This document shows, piece by piece, positions 20,637-32,957 of a stretch of DNA of 64,000 nt (position 1 is the stretch's first letter; every line of letters starts with the position of its first letter). A program made the position numbers and the translations under genes. A model generated the notes under the pieces. It searched no databases. It was not told where the DNA came from and worked only from the letters and a program-made list of their open reading frames with translations. The stretch covers positions 15,843,865-15,907,864 of the forward strand of contig NC_041005.1 of assembly GCF_004193775.1 (NCBI RefSeq), given 5' to 3'. This DNA is from Glycine soja. Lineage: Eukaryota; Streptophyta; Magnoliopsida; Fabales; Fabaceae.

Positions 20637-23600
20637 CTAAGCATAATATTGTTTGACGACATCAGAGTTCACGGGTGAAGGTAGCTCTTCGCCATCCATG
20701 TTGGTAAGCACCAGGGGCTCCTCCGGAAAAGCCCTCTTCACAACAAAAGCCCTTCGTAGTTCGGGCCATTTCCTCGATGGTCCTTGACGCATGGGACATT
20801 TTCTTTTAGCACAAGGTCTCCCTCATGGAACTTGCGTAAGCGTACTTTCTTGTCGACGCTCTTCATTCTTTGCTGGTATAAGCGCCCATGACTCATGGCC
20901 GTTAGCGCTTACCCTCAATGAGGTTGAGCTGATCGTAGCGTGTTGAGCCCACTCTGATTCCTTTAATCCGGATTCTGCCAAGATCCTTAATGACGGACTT
21001 CTACCTCCAAGTAACACCGCTTCCATCCCATATACATGAGAACGGCGTTGCCCCAGTGACGTTCGCACTGAAGTTCGGTAACCGTGTGAACGCGAATGAG
21101 CATCTCGCCAATCTTGTATGACACGGTCATCTTTGGATAATCTTTTTGATATTCTTATTGGCTGCTTCCACTGCTTCCATTCATCTTTGCACGGTTTAGG
21201 CGGTGTGGAATTTGATTGCTGGATCTTAAACTCCTCGCACATTTCTGCCTCATCTATTATTCAGGTTGGTGCCGTTGTCCGTGATAATCTTTCTTGGCAA
21301 CCATATCGCAGATGATCTCCTTCTTAATGAACTGACCACCACATTCCTCGCATTGTATATTTGAAGCCGCCTCGACCACTTGTGAAATATTCTATCTGCT
21401 ACGAGATGAAGCGATGACCATTCGAGGCCTTGGCTCAATGGCCCGATGACATCTATTCCCCACATGGAGAAAGGCCAAGGGGGACATTGACATTCAGGAT
21501 GTGGTGGGGCATTGCATTTATCCGCGAATGCTTGACATTTGTGGCACCTTCCTCACATGGACACAACAATCATTTCCATGGTAAGCCGATAACTGCTCTT
21601 AAGATCTTCCTGGCCATAGCCATCCGCAGTTGGCGTGTCTTCAAAACGAGCCCTCATGGACTTCTCTGATCATGTGATTTGCCTCCTTGGCATCCACATC
21701 GCAGGAGTGTCCATTGTCGTGATTCTCTTATACAGTGTGCCTCCGCTCATGAAGAAACTGGCTGCCAACCTCCTCAATGTCCTTTTATCGTTGTCAGGCA
21801 ATCTCTGAGCGGGTATTCTTTGCTTACGACATATCGCTTGATTCGTTAATCCAAGGCTTTCCGTCCCGTTCCTCTTTCACTTGGCAACAATGTGCGGGTT
21901 TTGCCACGACACTGAAATTCAATGTAGGGTAGGTCCCCGTGCAGGTGTTTAGCTGGACATAGATGCCAAGTAGCAAGGCATCGCCATTTGATTTCCTCGC
22001 GGGAACATGATGGAAGAGATCTCATCGGAAGTCTTAGCCAATTCCTTGATGTAGGCTTTGTAGAGGTATGTCAGCTTGGGATCTTAGTTTCCCATTCCCT
22101 CTCAGCTGTGGATACCAACGCGAGTGCCGTACCACCTTTGGAGTAGTTTGACATCGGCGTCAATTGCTTGCCTGGACGGCTAGGGCACATGCTTCATATT
22201 CGGCCATGTTGTTGGTGCAGTCGAATCCAGTGCGTGTGAAAGGTACACATTGATTGTCCGGAGAGATCAACACTGCCCCCAACGCATGACCTAAGAATGT
22301 TGACGCTCCGTCAACCATACAGTCCATTTGTCCCGATCTTCGTCAACTTCTTCTACGAACAAGCCATGATGTCCTATCCGGAATTCCGGATGCATGGGCT
22401 TGGTAAGTCGTAAGAGGCTGTGGCCAAATAATCTGCCAAAGCGCTTCCTTTTATCGCCTTTTGGGTGACGTAGACTATATCAAACTCAGATAGCAAGACT
22501 TGCCACCGGGCGATTCGTCCTGTGAGAGTGGCTTTTCAAGATGTACTTGTAACCGGTCCATTTTGGATATCAAACCAGGTAGTATGAGCTCAGCATGTAC
22601 TGCCTTAGAGCGATGGGACGCCCATACTATAAGCACCACACGTTCTTCGAGCCAAGGAGTAATCATCTTCACAGGTCGTGAACTTCTATCTTAGGTGTAA
22701 GACAGCGCGCTCTTTCTTCCCGGATTCGTATAGTGTTGCCCCAGCATACACCCCATTGACTCGATCCAAGATTGTCATGTACAAAATGAGAGGCCTTCCA
22801 GGTACTGTGGCATAATGCAGACGGAGGATTCATTAGGCACTTTTTGATCCTATCCAAAGCCTCTTGGCAATCTCTCATTCCACCGATCAGTTTGGTTTTT
22901 TGCGCAAGAGTTTTAAACAACGGTCTCACAAATGGCGGTGAGCTCTGCGATATGATCTGCAATATAATTCAAGCGCCCCAGAGAACCTCGACTTGCCTCT
23001 CTTACGGGGTTCTCGGCATTCAAGGATAGCTTCATTTTTTCGGGGTCTACCTCTATCCCTTTCTGGCTTACAACGAAACCAAGCATTTCCCTGATTTGAC
23101 CCAACAGGTACACTTAGCGGGGTTCAACCTTAATTGATATTTCTTAAGCCTTTGGACAACTTCCGCGGTTGACAAGGTGTTCTTCCTCAGATTTAGATTT
23201 AGCAATTATGTCGTCCACGTAGACTCGATTCTTGATGCAGTCATATCATGGAACAAAGCTACATGGCCCTGTTGATAAGTTGCCCGGCTTCTTGAGTCCA
23301 AAAGGAATTCACTATGTAACAGAACGTTCCCCACAGTGTGACGAAAGTAGTCTTTTCCATATCCTCGGGCGCCTTTATCTGATTTGTAACCAGAGAAACG
23401 TCCATGAAGGAAAATAAAGCGAAATTGCGTGTTATCTACGAGGATATCGATGTGTGGTACAAGGAAAATTGTCCTTGGGACTGGCCCATTTCCCGTATAT
23501 CTACACCATTCGTACTTTCCCATCTTTTTTAGACTGGTACGATGTGTGGCAACCCATTCTGGATATCAGCGACGGCCAGAAATCCCAGCGTCAATTTTCT

Positions 23601-23941
23601 TCACTTCTTCTTCTTCAAGGACGTTTCGGGTTTCATCCTCCTCAATTCTGTTTTACGGGAACACGGATTTGAGGCAATCCGGTGACTGCCAATGTCAGAA
23701 CTCAACGGGCTCTATCTTGTTGACACAGCAAAAAGGATTTTTGGTGTTTAGTAGGATTATTATCTTCACGATAGGTGCGGTAATGCCTGTCCTTTCTTTA
23801 CATTCCCTCTTTCCACTGCCAATTCCTAGTCTATAGCTCTGTTTCTTTTGATGAGGCCCATTTCTTGTCCTCATGGGCGACCATTCTTTAGTTCTCGAAG
23901 GAAGTCCCACATCCTATCTCCTTCATCTTCGTTTGGATCAT
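20637..23941 (-). pseudogene. Ogre pol remnant (copy B)
   Basis: Aligns end to end with the intact pol of copies A and C, including the QYYA end and the MNQTED start region, but is broken into many short frames by 1-bp indels. Conserved blocks such as TDNGTN of integrase and CVDYRD of RT can be found only piecewise. Confidence 0.8.
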
Positions 23942-24179
23942 TTCTTGCTCGAAGTTGATAGACGGTGCCCAGGTATTAGTACCTTCGGGGGACTCGTCAT
24001 CGAATCTGCCTTTAGAAAAGAAGTAAACATGCAAATGAATGGAATGGGTAGAGACCAGAACAGATGAAGAAAGATCCTTGTATTATAAATTCAAACACAA
24101 GACACAAAGCCTTACAAAAAGAAAACTCTAAAGCCTAGGCCCAACTATGAGCTTTTAAAACCGTAAAAGTTTACATTAT

Positions 24180-27100
24180 GCTTGTTGCGTAAATGCCGGG
24201 GCGTTCCTCCACTCGCCAATTTCCCAGCTGGAAATTCAGGAGGGCATGGTCGTCCAAATCCAAAGTACTCGGATATCATTTCAGCATATCGCGAACCTTG
24301 ACCTTTGTCTCCCGACCCCACTTATAAAGCTTCTACTTTGGTGGCAGGCGGGCTTCCTCACTTCTTGTCTCCAACGCGACTTTGACCACTTGCTTCCTTC
24401 CCGCATGCTTCTTTTCATGTCGCCTGAGTGGGCTTATAGCCTAAACCATACTTCCCACGATTTCCTTGGCGTATTTATCAGGCTAGTTATGCCGCCAGTT
24501 GTTTTTCCTAAACCATCCCGGGTTTAAACGTTCCCCACATAACCTCGGGCCATCATTACGCTGCATCGACAGACAAGGTTGCCCAAAGAGGGGAGTCCAC
24601 GAGGAAATGCTGACCACTCAAAAGACTGAAAGCAGTTTCTAACGATTTCTTTGCGGCTTCCACATAAGCATGGAGGAATGGGCAGCTTACCAAGATATCT
24701 TCCTCGCCTGACACGATGACCAGTGCCCCTCCACTACGAACTTCGCTTTTGTGGAGGTAGAGGCACAGACTCCCACTGAGTGGATCCAAGGGCGCCCCAA
24801 AGGCACTGTAGGGGGGTTAATATCCATTATTTGGAAGGTGACTTGACAGGTGTGCTGAGGCCTATTTGTACTGGAGATCGATCTCTCCCCTAACCTCTCG
24901 GCGAGTGCCGTCGAAGGCCCGAACCACCATTGAACTTGGTTTAATTGTGGAAACATTGAATTGGTAACTTTCCAAAAGTGCTCTTAGGCATCTCACGTTT
25001 AAACTGGAACCATTATCGATGAGTACCTGGCACGATATGGTTCCATAACTTGAACTGACACGTGTAAGCTTATTATTGCCTTCTCTCCCCTCGGGGGATT
25101 TCTTCTTCGGCGAAGGCAAGATAGTTGTTGGCAGTGATTTGTTGACCAGCCCTCCGAAACCTCTACGAGATATCTTGGGCCACGTGAGCCTCGTTCTGAC
25201 TTTTACTAGCAGAGCCCGATGAGGCTCGGAGCTCATAAGTAACTTGCAGCGGACCCTAGCCGGGGTTTGTTGAGCTGTTCGATAACCTTGAATTCAGCTC
25301 TGCTGAATTATCGCGAAGGAACTCGCTGGCTTCCTCTGCGACACCTCCTTTCTACCATCTTTTCTCGGGTCCCTTTGCTGGAATATCTTTATTCGAAACG
25401 TGGGGTGCTTCGCCATCTTTGTTCCTCCACCACTTTTCCTTTTCCTTTGCCGTCGCGGGGTTGGACGGTAGGTCCGGAGGTGCGAACACACGACCACTAC
25501 GGGTCACACCACTCAGCCCGTGATATTTGTTACTTTAGCGACAGCGAAGCTGACGTCAGTTGACTCTTCTTCCTTCTTCCCGCGAGTGTATATCTCCAGG
25601 GACCGCGTGGGACTATTTGATACGCGGAAAGGAACAGTTTGGCCATTATAGGGTGCCCGGGCTTTTGCGAGGCTGCACTTTTAGTGAAGTATATCACAGG
25701 GTTTGGGCTTCGCAACACCAGCTCCCCTCCGTAGATTGCATGCATATATGCTGCTCTTCTTTTCCTTCAATGCGACTTCTATCGACCTGGTCTATCATCC
25801 GTCTTGTAACAATCCTCTACTTCCAAACACGTTCCATGTCATGCATTCCGCGGATGTAGCAGACAGGAACTCCTCTTACACCCACATGGGGATTACACCT
25901 CCCTTTTGTAGGGCCTCCAAAGATAAACCTCCTAGGGTTGCCACATCTCTAAAGGTTTAGACCTGTGGGCCTATCGGATTCACTGCATTAACTGCTCCCC
26001 CATGATTGGCGAGCGGGTTGGCTTACATTCGGGCCGATCCTCTTGGAAAGTCAGCCATCCGGCATCCATAGATGTTGACCTTGTATTTAAGGGCCAAGCA
26101 TTTTTCGATGGAATGCCCCGGGCACCCCATGGTACTTGCAGTTGCATTAGGGTCATCCACTTCGGGAAAGGGTTCGGACCCTCGCGGATTACCACGGCCA
26201 AATGATTGGCGATGAGGGATAGGTGCAAGTCTTCGTACGTCATTGGGAGCGGGTGAATTCCGGCAAGGCTCGGAGGGAAGTTCCTTGCGGTGTTGGAGAT
26301 TACCGGCGCTGAGTCGCTGTTCGGAGTTGAAACTTGGGGAGCTTCCTCTGTGTGGGTGCCTTAGGCTGCACGGGTGTTTGAACTAGGCGTTCCCAGCATG
26401 AGCGGAAGCTGGGTGATGTTGCGCGTACTGATGGGTACCATGAGGGTTTGCTGGGTTTGACCATGCGGGTGTTGAAGAGACGGCATGGCATCTCCTTCTT
26501 TCTGTTGCCCCTGTGCCCCGATTCTTTTGCGATTCACGTTTGTGGGAGAACGTAATTCAAACTCCTCTCTTCAATCAACCTCCGATTCTTTCCCCGGCAA
26601 ACCAGATCCGCAAGCTGGAAGGCATGTTACCCACTAGCTTCTCATAGTAGAACACTGGCAGAGTGTCTACCTCATGGTGATCATCTCTCTTTCAACCATG
26701 GGGAGCTATTGTTGCGCAAATTCCTCCATCGCTGCGCTATTCTTTAATGTTTGCCCCTTTTCTTGAACATATTCTGCTAGTTGAGTACGGTCAGGAGCCA
26801 TATTAGAATTGTACTGATTACTGCCTAGGAAGGCGGTAATCGATCCTTTCCAAGACGGATACGGAAGCTTCAAATTGTGTACCACACTACACGAGTCCGG
26901 CCAGCTATCCTGAAGAAGTGTATCAACAGCTTTTCATCTTTTAGAGATGGGCGCCATCTTACGGCAGTACATTTTGAGATGGTTTTGGACAAGTCGTCCC
27001 TTTATACTTGTCGAAGTCCGCACTTTGAACTTCGGGGAATAACACATCGGGTACTAACAAAGATCGTCATGTCTGCAAACGATGTCCCAAATCCTTCACC

Positions 27101-27643
27101 AGCCCTCAATCTTTCCTCAAGGAGATCGAGCTTCCTCCTTCTTCAGTTGCCGGGGGCGGCCTCTTCCATAGACAAATATTGGCGATGCTGCGATGTTGGG
27201 TTGAGCACGTGCCGGTGCGCCCTTCGGGATCGGGGGATTAAACTCGACATCCCTCCGAGGCTAATCTTGAGGGTCTTTATTGGAGCTTCGTCGGGCTGCT
27301 GAGGAGGCTCTTTTCATGGGGAGAAGCAATGTGGCCCGCATTTCTTGCAAGATGGGTGGTGATAGTTGGCGGCAATCATAAGGGTAAGCGCTCGGTTGGT
27401 ATCCAGATGAGGGCTGCCTCGTGCCCAGTGTGTCGTTTTTTTTCTTTTTTTTCCCCGTCACTATGTATGTAGGAGGATGGTGCGAGTTTGCACAGAGAGT
27501 CGGTCTGCTTCGGCAGCCAGACTACAGCGGCGGCGTGCCGCTCTTTCCTAGAGCTGCTTCTCTACATGGCTCCACATGGAGCATTTTTCTTTCGAGCGAC
27601 TTGTCGGCTTTCATCTGTTCCTGCGTCTCCTCTGATCACCCAT
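24180..27643 (-). pseudogene. Ogre gag-pro remnant (copy B)
   Basis: Protease (LIDNGSSLNV near 25,000), gag and the gag start region (ATG near 27,643) are recognisable but frameshifted many times. The lesions are mostly 1-bp losses, with a few insertions such as the T-rich one near 27,436-27,452. Confidence 0.78.
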
Positions 27644-27865
27644 CTTCTAGATTTGGACTGGTGCGATCATGGGATCCCTTGCGGCGCGTTTAGTTATGGT
27701 GTTTTTTCCTAAAAAACCAACGGTGAGGATGGGTAAGAAGAAAATGCATGGAGGGATGAGATGTAGGATGATTGATTTGCACACTTTTTGGAGTAGAACA
27801 TGGGCCAACTCATTTTATTTCAAAAGAGTCTTCTAGTCAGTCTGAAGAGAACCATACAAGTTTCC

Positions 27866-29722
27866 TAACATTTCTAATTTTTGGCCATTATTATCATATT
27901 GTGACAATAGCGAGAGCATGAATTCTATCCGGGCGGATGAGGGTCTCTGCCATGTGCCTTGGCATAACATATGGAAGTTCTTGACTCCCGTTCAGAGGTA
28001 AGACAACGATCCATCACATGGTTGCCTTTGGTGTAAGAGTCGATCACCTTCCTCTAGCCTCTTTTTCCCGTATACGTGTGGCAGTACTCTATCCGCCGCT
28101 TCTAATGCTCATGGTGCTAGCCCTACTTCTTGTTAGCTTGCGATGTAAGCTAACATGTTTGGTCTCTGTCTCGCCACGGGCTGAAACAAGCTTCTTGGTT
28201 GGAGGGAGGCATAGTGTTCAAGTCGAAAGCAAGCTGCCGCCGCTTCCTGTCTCAGCGTTTATGCGAGACAAGAGACGCAACATGTTACTATCATCGCCCA
28301 AGCTTAGTACAGAAGAGTTGGTCCAACGGGCCCCTCTTATGAGATTGAATCCCGGATGGGTTATGGCTCAGGTAGGAGGCAACTGGCTGCTCCTGCAGCA
28401 ATAAGTTGAATAGAAGCAGGTCAGGCGTGGTGATCAGCTGCGAAGCGGTGAAAACTAAGGGAGCAAAAAAATTCCACGAGATACCACACGGGCTACCGAG
28501 TACGGTATTAGAGTCAGAGCATCCTCAAAAGGGAAGGCTAATAGCAAGCACAGAGACAACTAAGGCAGGAGCCCCGATGGAGAGAGTGTGCAGACTCGGG
28601 CAGCTTATTCGACTGGTTAAGCTCAAAAGCCTCAGATGAAGAGCTAGAGTAAGAGGAGTCTAGGGTGCGACAAAGGGGAGTATCGCAAAGAGCCGAAAAA
28701 AGGCGTAGAAGAGAGCGAGACGAGAACGCCTAAGATAGAAGAGCGAGTAAGCGCGAGATAGTCAACAGGGAATAAGAGTCAGCCGGACTAGATGCTGACA
28801 TTACGTATTAAATTTCTGAACAAGCAATTCACTCCCTTTCGACCATGCTATGGCTCGCGACTGGTTGCTCTTTACTTCCCTTTCGCAACTTGAGTTCATT
28901 ATTGCTACCCCCCATTTAGAGCTCGCGTAAATTTGTCGCCATACTTTCCTTGCGAGCCCTCTTGGTCTCTTGTTCAAGGGCTCTTGCCGGTAATGCATTC
29001 TTTGCCGCGTAACCGGCACACTCCTTCCGACGTGTGTAAGCAGCCAACTTGAACTTCTCCTTGGCAGTTTTGCCTTTACCTAAACTCGCTTTGAAGCTTG
29101 ACCTTCTTCGTCCTCTCGGTGCTTCAAATTTCTTTGCTGACGACTTTAACTTGGCGAGCAATCTAACCCGTATCGCAACTTCAGCCATTCGTTGGTACCA
29201 GCCAATGATGCCATAGAATGCCTCTAAGCTCTTGATCTTCCTTACGGGGTTCCCTGCCTTATGGATTTTTGATAGTCTTGGATTGTTGTGCGCCGAGATC
29301 CCTCACAGGAAAGGAGGACATGCCTTTTCTTCCGTCGTTGTGCTCCCCTCATGGGGTACCCCAGTTCTTTCTTATAGCGAGCGTGGGTTGTATTAATACA
29401 ACCCCCATCGTTCCTACAAGCGGAATGTTTGGGTATCTTCCACATTGAGAAATGACTCCTTCTTTTCCTTCCTTCGCATCGCGGGAACCAACTGATTGTT
29501 CTACCTCTATCCCGGCAAGAGCTGGTCCCAATCCATTCTCCTCTTTTCAGTACACGAGCGATGGCTAGGAGGCGGACATGGATGTCTTGTGGTCTTGTTG
29601 GAACAAGTGATGAACCAACCAACATAGAGGCGGGTAAGCACAGATATCCGTGCGCTACTATTCTCCGCCACCCTCGGTCAAATGTTGTCAAATAGTATCT
29701 GCACAAGACAGCTACAACGGAC
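27866..29722 (-). pseudogene. Ogre ORF1 remnant (copy B), truncated and interrupted
   Basis: Matches copy A 14,828 to about 16,090 and is interrupted by a foreign-looking block of about 620 bp at 28,196-28,816. The N-terminal part of ORF1 is missing because the copy ends at 29,722. Confidence 0.72.
28196..28816 (+). other. Fold-back insert: inverted, error-rich copy of adjacent ORF1 sequence
   Basis: The block lies between AAACAAGCTTCTT and ACAAGCAATTCAC, which are almost adjacent in copies A and C. Its first 150-200 bp match the reverse complement of the sequence just to the left: TGTCTCAGCGTTTATGCGAG at 28,246-28,265 is the inverse of A 15,160-15,179, continuing through AACATGTTA and ATCATCGCC. 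Further in, only scattered matches remain. An inverted repeat next to its source with extreme error is typical of a long read that passed through a hairpin adaptor; a biological inversion is less likely. Confidence 0.6.
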
Positions 29723-30622
29723 TTTGGAAATTTTCCTTCTCTTTCCTTTTGCTTCGAGGGTAAGGATTATGGTGAGTCAGGATTTTGGCTCAAGGTTTGT
29801 AGAATTGCTAGACATGATACATGTCGGGGTTTGGGTTTTGGCTCAAGGATAAAAGGGATGCCTCACATTATTTCCATGACACAAATGCAAAAATGATGAT
29901 TTGGAAACTTTATGCAAAACTGGTCATGCATGCACCTATGCGGACACTCAAGTGTCAAATTTTTATGGTCATGTGATGCTAGGGCTCAGGATTCATTTCC
30001 TCTATTTTAATCAACCCAATGTTTCCAAAATATGTTCTTTTATCAATTTGTGCATTCATCCGAGTCCATTTCGGGCGTCCGGGAAAATTTCACAGCATTC
30101 ACCCTTCAGGTGTAGACACATTTTCCAAAAATTGGTTATGATCAATGAATTTTTTCAAAAAAAAAAGTTGGAAATCGTCTCTTTTCAAAAGCATGTCGTT
30201 TTTTAGCTAGACAACTTATTTTCTCTTTTTCCACCTTTTTCCTTACTTGCCTTCTTCTCTTTTCTTATTTGCTCTCTTTTTCTTTACTTGCCCTCTTCTT
30301 TCCCTTTTGTTCTCTTTTCCATTTCATTTTCTTTTCTTTTCTATTTTTATTTTTATCATGATTTTTTTTTTGTTTATTTTACATATATACTTTTGGACGA
30401 TGTTCCTAAACGAAGAACTCTACACGGTTCCAGAATTTCAAACATCATCGATAGTAATGATATATAAATACTAACGCACCAATCTAAACAAAAATGTATG
30501 CGCTGTACAAATGACAATTGAAACAACAAAAACAAACATTAGTCTCTCAAGTCAAAACAATAACATAGAATAAAAATGACAAAAGAAATATGAAAGAAAA
30601 CATGAATCTGGGGATCTCCCAG
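29723..30622 (-). other. Copy C 3' noncoding region
   Basis: Equivalent to A 3,079-3,969, T/C-rich (especially 30,220-30,360). No gene seen. Confidence 0.6.
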
Positions 30623-31873
30623 TCACGTGTCTCCACTCCCTCCCAAGAAGTCAAGCAAATCGGCCATCTCCTCATCCTCGTGGGCTTCTTCTCCATTGCC
30701 GGGAGCTTCTGGGGGTGCCTCTCCTGCTTGGGCCTCGGGCCAATCTCCGGGCCATGCTACCTCTGCCCTGAACTGGTCTGGAGTAGGGCATGAAAAAGAA
30801 GCGAAGCCCTGGCTCTGCATGCTAAGGCTCATCTGGTACAGACAGTCATGGGTCCGTACATGTGCTCGGTGGTTGGCCGCCTGCTGGCGAACCAAATGCC
30901 GTAAATACTGCTCTATGTCAAATGCCCCAGCCTGGCCAGCCTGATGAGGTGGTGGTGGCGCGCCTGCGGCCTGTGGAGCATCACCCTGAGCCTGTCTCTG
31001 GGTACAGTACTTCTCAATAAAAGCCCGGGTGATGGGCGGCCGAATCACCTTGGTAGGTGCAACGGGGACTCCGAACGACTGGCAGAGTCCTGTGATCAGT
31101 GCGGGGAATCCCAGGGCCCTGTTGGACTTATCTGGGTCCAAAGGGTGCCTAGTGGGCGCCATACCTGCAAAAATATATATGGCATCAGCGATCAACTGAG
31201 CCACATGGATGCTCATCCGTGTCAGGATGGCGTACACCAGCTGGCACTTAGGCATGGGGAGGTCGGAATTATGATCGGTGGGCAGGATGTTGCTGAGGAG
31301 CAACGTCATCCATATCTGGGTCAGGGTGGTCACATTGGTGCGCATGATTCGCACTCGCCTCCCTGCAGCAGTCCGGGCAAAATCCTGCCCCGGTATACAT
31401 AGCAGCTGGGCGATGGCCTCCTCATCGAACCCATCAGACCGGTCCCTCCTCTGGCCATACTCGCATTCCTGGCCCTCTTCCAATACCATCAGATATCCCA
31501 GGAGCTGGCTGATAGCGTCGGCATCGAACGGGATCCATTGACCCCTAACCCAGGATCTCATGTCACGCACGCCCTCCTCTGTTGGCCAAGCATTGGCATA
31601 AAACTCAAGGACTATTTCTGGATCAAACTTGGCCATGGGAGTAACCAGTGGTGCCCACCGCCGGCGCCCTATTTCCTCCTGGAAATCAGTATACTCGTCG
31701 TCCCTGAGCTGGACGCGTCGCTCCCGGAGAAACGACCATCCCTTGATGGCTTCGAAGCGCTGCTGGTGTACAACGCTCCTAAAGCGGTGACTGTCGTACT
31801 CCGGGGCGGAACTAGTTCCTTCGGCCGCCTTGTCCTTCCTGGACCTCTTTGAGGCAAGCTTCCTCGGGGCCAT
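30623..31873 (-). CDS. Ogre additional 3' ORF, putative plant transposon protein class (copy C, intact)
   Basis: 416 codons from the ATG at 31,871-31,873. The N-terminus is basic (KLASKRSRKDK) and could serve as a nuclear localisation signal. The central part (about residues 80-270) has the pattern seen in the 3' ORFs of elements G and D: FYAN..W near the start, a W.PFD/LLG block and an ILP..H block followed by helices. The tail is rich in A, P, E and D and ends GGSGDT. Copy A has an amber stop at residue 330. An open frame in a spliced-structure copy suggests it is expressed from a processed RNA. Function unknown. Confidence 0.82.
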   Translation of the reverse strand: MAPRKLASKRSRKDKAAEGTSSAPEYDSHRFRSVVHQQRFEAIKGWSFLRERRVQLRDDEYTDFQEEIGRRRWAPLVTPMAKFDPEIVLEFYANAWPTEEGVRDMRSWVRGQWIPFDADAISQLLGYLMVLEEGQECEYGQRRDRSDGFDEEAIAQLLCIPGQDFARTAAGRRVRIMRTNVTTLTQIWMTLLLSNILPTDHNSDLPMPKCQLVYAILTRMSIHVAQLIADAIYIFAGMAPTRHPLDPDKSNRALGFPALITGLCQSFGVPVAPTKVIRPPITRAFIEKYCTQRQAQGDAPQAAGAPPPPHQAGQAGAFDIEQYLRHLVRQQAANHRAHVRTHDCLYQMSLSMQSQGFASFSCPTPDQFRAEVAWPGDWPEAQAGEAPPEAPGNGEEAHEDEEMADLLDFLGGSGDT

Positions 31874-31874
31874 T

Positions 31875-31876
31875 CA
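31875..31876 (-). other. Exon-exon junction (intron 2 removed)
   Basis: The minus strand reads ...GTGACTTTT|GAATGGCC. In copy A a 936-bp GTAAGG...GCAG segment sits at this exact point. Confidence 0.9.
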
Positions 31877-32032
31877 AAAGTCACGCGCTAATGCCATTGA
31901 GGCATTTCACCGAACACTTGGTGGGCGTGCGTTTAGGCATCAATAGCAAGAGAACGGGGACAATGTGGCGTGTCCTATTGTTTCAAAATGCATTATAGGC
32001 CTAGGGCCATCTCATACCAACCCCTAATTCAA

Positions 32033-32034
32033 CT
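32033..32034 (-). other. Exon-exon junction (intron 1 removed)
   Basis: The minus strand reads ...CACCAACAA|GTTGAATT. In copy A a 127-bp GTAAGT...TTAG segment sits at this exact point. Confidence 0.88.
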
Positions 32035-32957
32035 TGTTGGTGATGAACAAAAGCGCAAAACAGAATCAAAAAATGCGAAAAAGGATGACCCTAGGGCTGC
32101 AAATTCGTCAATCCCGTGGGTATGGCTTTTGAAAGGGGGAAAAGAAGTTTTTGAATGTAAAAACGCCCCCCCTTTCGTCATTTTTATAATTTGGTGCAGG
32201 GGTGGCTCGCCCAGGCGAGCTAACCTGCACTTTTTTTTTTTTTTTTTTTTTTGAGGGGAACATTAACCATGTCCCCTCCCTTCTCATGGATCAGCATTTT
32301 GCCTAACTTGAACTTACTTAGGTTAGAATTAGGCGTTGATTACTTATCTTATTATTACTCTTTTCCTTTTTAAAACAAACAAATAGTAAAAGAAAGCTGC
32401 AAAATACAAAGGATACGGGGCTGCCTTGCAGCGACATTCCCTGCTTGTTTCGCACAGAGAAGGGCAACGATCGGTCGGTCGTGACCCCATCCCCGCTTGC
32501 GTTCATCCTTAAGTACCTGCAAGTAATAAACAACCAGGTATGGCCAATCTTGACCACATCATTACCCTACCTTGATTGGTTTCTACCGTTCATGTTTTGT
32601 CTCCACTCCAGAAGGTAGCCCAAGGTGATCCTGCCCCTGTTTTACCACAACAACATACATGCGTATGCGTATGCGTATGCATGAATGTTTTCAAACGCAG
32701 AAAATTTAGGGAAAGTTGGTTCAGGTTCAATTCTAATTAAGCGCTTGGGGGATCCCATGAACTGAGCGGAAGGGCTCAGGCGATCACAAATTAAGGCAAG
32801 GTGTGAAACTAACGTGAGGACTAAAAGCCTCAAATCCATGTTCATTTCTTTGAAAGATCGTAACAAGAGATACAACGGACCGGAAATCCCTGGGGGGAAA
32901 TCTAGAAAACGCATAAAGATAGAGAACATGCAGCGACATCCTTAATTGCCCCAGCTT
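32034..32957 (-). other. Copy C noncoding stretch downstream of pol
   Basis: Equivalent to A 6,444-7,375, with a shorter T run (about 22) near 32,231. Nothing coding seen. Confidence 0.6.

Larger units (their letters stand above)
18591..29722 (-). mobile_element. Ogre copy B: partial interior, indel-rich
   Basis: Colinear with copy A from about 5,224 to 16,090 (introns, pol, pro, gag, part of ORF1) but without LTRs, PBS or PPT. By eye there is a 1-bp gain or loss roughly every 10-25 bases in most stretches, while substitutions are few. Natural decay of methylated plant transposons is dominated by C-to-T changes, so this looks like poorly corrected long-read sequence. Open frames inside it are short and should not be taken as genes. 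Its right edge joins copy C within a short CTTT homology. Confidence 0.8.

Noticed and set aside
28018..28404. 128-codon plus-strand open frame in copy B as a gene
   Set aside because: It spans the fold-back insert in the noisy zone; the frame is accidental.
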